Shown here one piece after another: positions 63,401 to 64,000 of a DNA stretch of 64,000 bases (positions are counted from its first letter, which is position 1; every line of letters starts with the position of its first letter). This DNA is from Prevotella sp. (lineage in GTDB: Bacteria; Bacteroidota; Bacteroidia; Bacteroidales; Bacteroidaceae), in the NCBI GenBank assembly GCA_016291495.1, contig JAEEXI010000009.1:24616-88615 (forward strand), written 5' to 3'. The notes below the pieces were generated by a model. That model did no database searches. It saw only the letters and a list, made by a program, of their open reading frames with translations, and had not been told where the DNA came from. The position numbers and the translations under genes were made by a program.

Positions 63401-64000
63401 GTGCAAACTGCTGACGGAAGTAGTTAAACAGCACCTGTGGACGGTCGGAGATGACAGCCAGCGGGGTGTCGTTACCCATCGCAGCTACAGGCTCCTGTCC
63501 GGCTGTGGCCATAGGGATGATGGTCTTGTCAATGTCCTCCTGACCGAATCCGAAGGTGACGAGCTTGGCGTTCAGATCGCTCACACCGTTGTCCACATGA
63601 CGTCCGCTCTTCAGCTTCTCCAGCTGCACACGGTTCTCGTTCAGCCACTCGCGATAAGGATGAGCCTTGGCCAGCTTCTCCTTAATCTCGCCGTCGTAGT
63701 AAATTTTGCCTTCCTGGGTGTCAATCAGCAGAATCTTTCCTGGCTGCAGACGTCCCTTCGAAACCACATCGCCTGGCTCAAAGTCCATCACGCCAACCTC
63801 AGAGGCTACTACCATCATACCTTGCTTGGTGATGGTGTAGCGGCTGGGGCGCAGACCGTTGCGGTCCAACATTCCGCCTGCGTAGCGACCATCGCTAAAC
63901 AGCAGTGCGGCAGGACCGTCCCACGGCTCCATCAGGATAGAGTGATATTCGTAGAAGGCTTTCAAATCTTCTGAAATAGGGTTCTTATCGTTAAAGCTCT
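60420..64000 (-). CDS. gltB: Glutamate synthase large subunit, start outside window
   Basis: The stop codon is at 60420 and the frame stays open to the right edge, reading SFNDKNPISEDLKAFYEY there, so the N-terminal part of the glutamine amidotransferase domain (about 300 residues, with its Cys 1) is missing. About 1,193 residues remain: end of the GATase domain (GLRPSRYTITKQGMM), central and FMN-binding domains, 3Fe-4S cluster CVMMRKCNTNTCPMG, and the C-terminal beta-helix. A heptanucleotide run is translated as SSLFTLHSSLP. First gene of gltBD. Confidence 0.95.
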   Translation of the reverse strand, partial: SFNDKNPISEDLKAFYEYHSILMEPWDGPAALLFSDGRYAGGMLDRNGLRPSRYTITKQGMMVVASEVGVMDFEPGDVVSKGRLQPGKILLIDTQEGKIYYDGEIKEKLAKAHPYREWLNENRVQLEKLKSGRHVDNGVSDLNAKLVTFGFGQEDIDKTIIPMATAGQEPVAAMGNDTPLAVISDRPQVLFNYFRQQFAQVTNPAIDPIREELVMSLTEYIGAVGTNILTPDASNCKMVRLPQPVLTNTQLDILCNIRYKGFNTKKLPIVFEIAKGEEGLRQALDDLCHQAEASVDEGVNYIILSDRDLDDTHAAIPSLLAVSAVHHYLISVGKRVQTALIVESGEIREVMHAALLLGYGASALCPYMTFAVLDDLVKKHKIQEEYATAEKNYIKAVDKGLKKIMSKMGISTIRSYRGAKIFESIGLSEDLLRRYFGTEVSTIGGVGLKEIARDAIHLHKQGMAVANSSLFTLHSSLPNNGQFAWRKDGIKHAWNPETIAKLQLATRQGNYDKFKQWAKLVDEKESPIFIRDFFGFKKAAKPTPIDEVESVESIVKHFVTGAMSFGALSIEAHEALALAMNKLGARSNTGEGGEDNARYHSEVDGVSLSSKTKQIASGRFGVTAEYLVNAEEIQIKVAQGAKPGEGGQLPGFKVNEIIAKTRNAIPGISLISPPPHHDIYSIEDLAQLIFDLKNINPTAAVSVKLVAESGVGTIAAGVAKAKADLIVISGAEGGTGASPASSMRFAGISPEIGLAETQQTLVRNGLRNQVRLQTDGQLKTAKDVIIMAMLGADEFSFGTLPLIVLGCVMMRKCNTNTCPMGVATQNPELRKHFEGRAEYVVNFFTFLAEQVREYLAEIGVKSLKEIIGHTELIEVNTENATDKQKTIDFARLLHKPETDKALYWDRGAYTKVTGVKDEEMIRAAQKAIENQEEVTLDYAIKNTDRAVGTMLSGVIAQKYGEAGLPDSTIKIKFKGSAGQSFGAFAVKGLDIRLEGETNDYFGKGLSGGRISILPPARRSDDFKAEENIIAGNTGLYGATSGELYINGKVGERFGVRNSGAIAVIEGAGDHCCEYMTGGRVVVLGKTGRNFAAGMSGGVAYVYDPDHTFDYFCNMDMVELSLVEDSVSRKELLELIRQHYLHTGSALAGRMLDDWHRYIEDFIQVVPIEYKRVLEEEKMKKLHEKIADIQRDY
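62567..62600 (-). repeat. AGTGAAG heptamer run inside gltB
   Basis: Plus strand AGTGAAG-AGTGAAG-AGTGAAG-AGTGAAG; translated on the minus strand as SSLFTLHSSLP, a 7-residue repeat between the FMN-domain region and its neighbour. Confidence 0.85.

Noticed and set aside
1..64000. tRNA or rRNA genes
   Set aside because: Gaps between genes were read on both strands for cloverleaf or rRNA-like sequence and none was seen; a covariance search could still find small RNAs.

Overview
The window reads as chromosome of a Bacteroidales bacterium, most likely a Prevotella-like (Prevotellaceae) gut or rumen species. The evidence is Bacteroidetes-type promoters (-7 box TAnnTTTG, seen more than a dozen times), a full-length SprA (the type IX secretion translocon), a fimbrillin-family lipoprotein, secreted GH28 and GH5 plant-polysaccharide hydrolases, a LytTR two-component pair, and small families typical of Bacteroidales (DUF4248, smalltalk). 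No rRNA, tRNA, CRISPR array, integrase or transposase was seen.

Region 1 (1-5.6 kb) is cell surface: the 3' part of a giant GLUG-repeat protein ending in a sorting-signal-like tail, two short proteins sharing a P-x-(6-7 hydrophobic)-LLxxS style motif, and a fimbrillin-like lipoprotein closed by a strong terminator. Region 2 (5.6-9.6 kb) is a compact accessory cassette: an unknown protein whose start is separated from its body by a -1 frameshift at A_AAA_AAG, a VapE/VirE-type ATPase, a DUF4248 helix-turn-helix protein, a HU-like DNA-binding protein with a Gly/Asn tail, a 30-residue smalltalk peptide and a small lysozyme-like protein. It carries CGTAACTA iterons, a 22-bp-period array and several terminators, but no integrase or capsid genes; its function is unknown. 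Region 3 (9.7-11.4 kb) is an AT-rich island with one secreted protein of unknown function, a duplicated leader and a 40-bp tandem array.

Region 4 (11.4-27 kb, all minus strand) holds a small envelope operon (mini-lipoprotein, TPR protein, membrane protein), manA, trkH-trkA-dxs, sprA and ruvA. Region 5 (27-38 kb) holds ddh-fur-GH28 on the plus strand, then a minus-strand run nadB-lplA-gcvT-gcvH-gcvPA-gcvPB-lpdA, i.e. NAD synthesis followed by a complete glycine cleavage system with its own lipoate ligase. Region 6 (38-47 kb) has PBP4, a LytTR response regulator and histidine kinase, a TonB-receptor-like outer-membrane protein, a divergent GH5 cellulase, then mutY, purN and yraN.

Region 7 (47-64 kb, all minus strand) is dominated by nitrogen assimilation: gltB-gltD, dapF-dapL, a PII protein, two ammonium transporters around a porin-like protein, then three amidotransferases, pyrG, purF and asnB. 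The promoters of the PII-amt operon and of the second amt share at least three upstream motifs at the same relative spacing, which looks like an undescribed nitrogen-control element.

Across the whole window short degenerate repeats with a 7-8 nt period sit in intergenic gaps and, in several genes, inside the reading frame, where they are translated as extra peptide segments.
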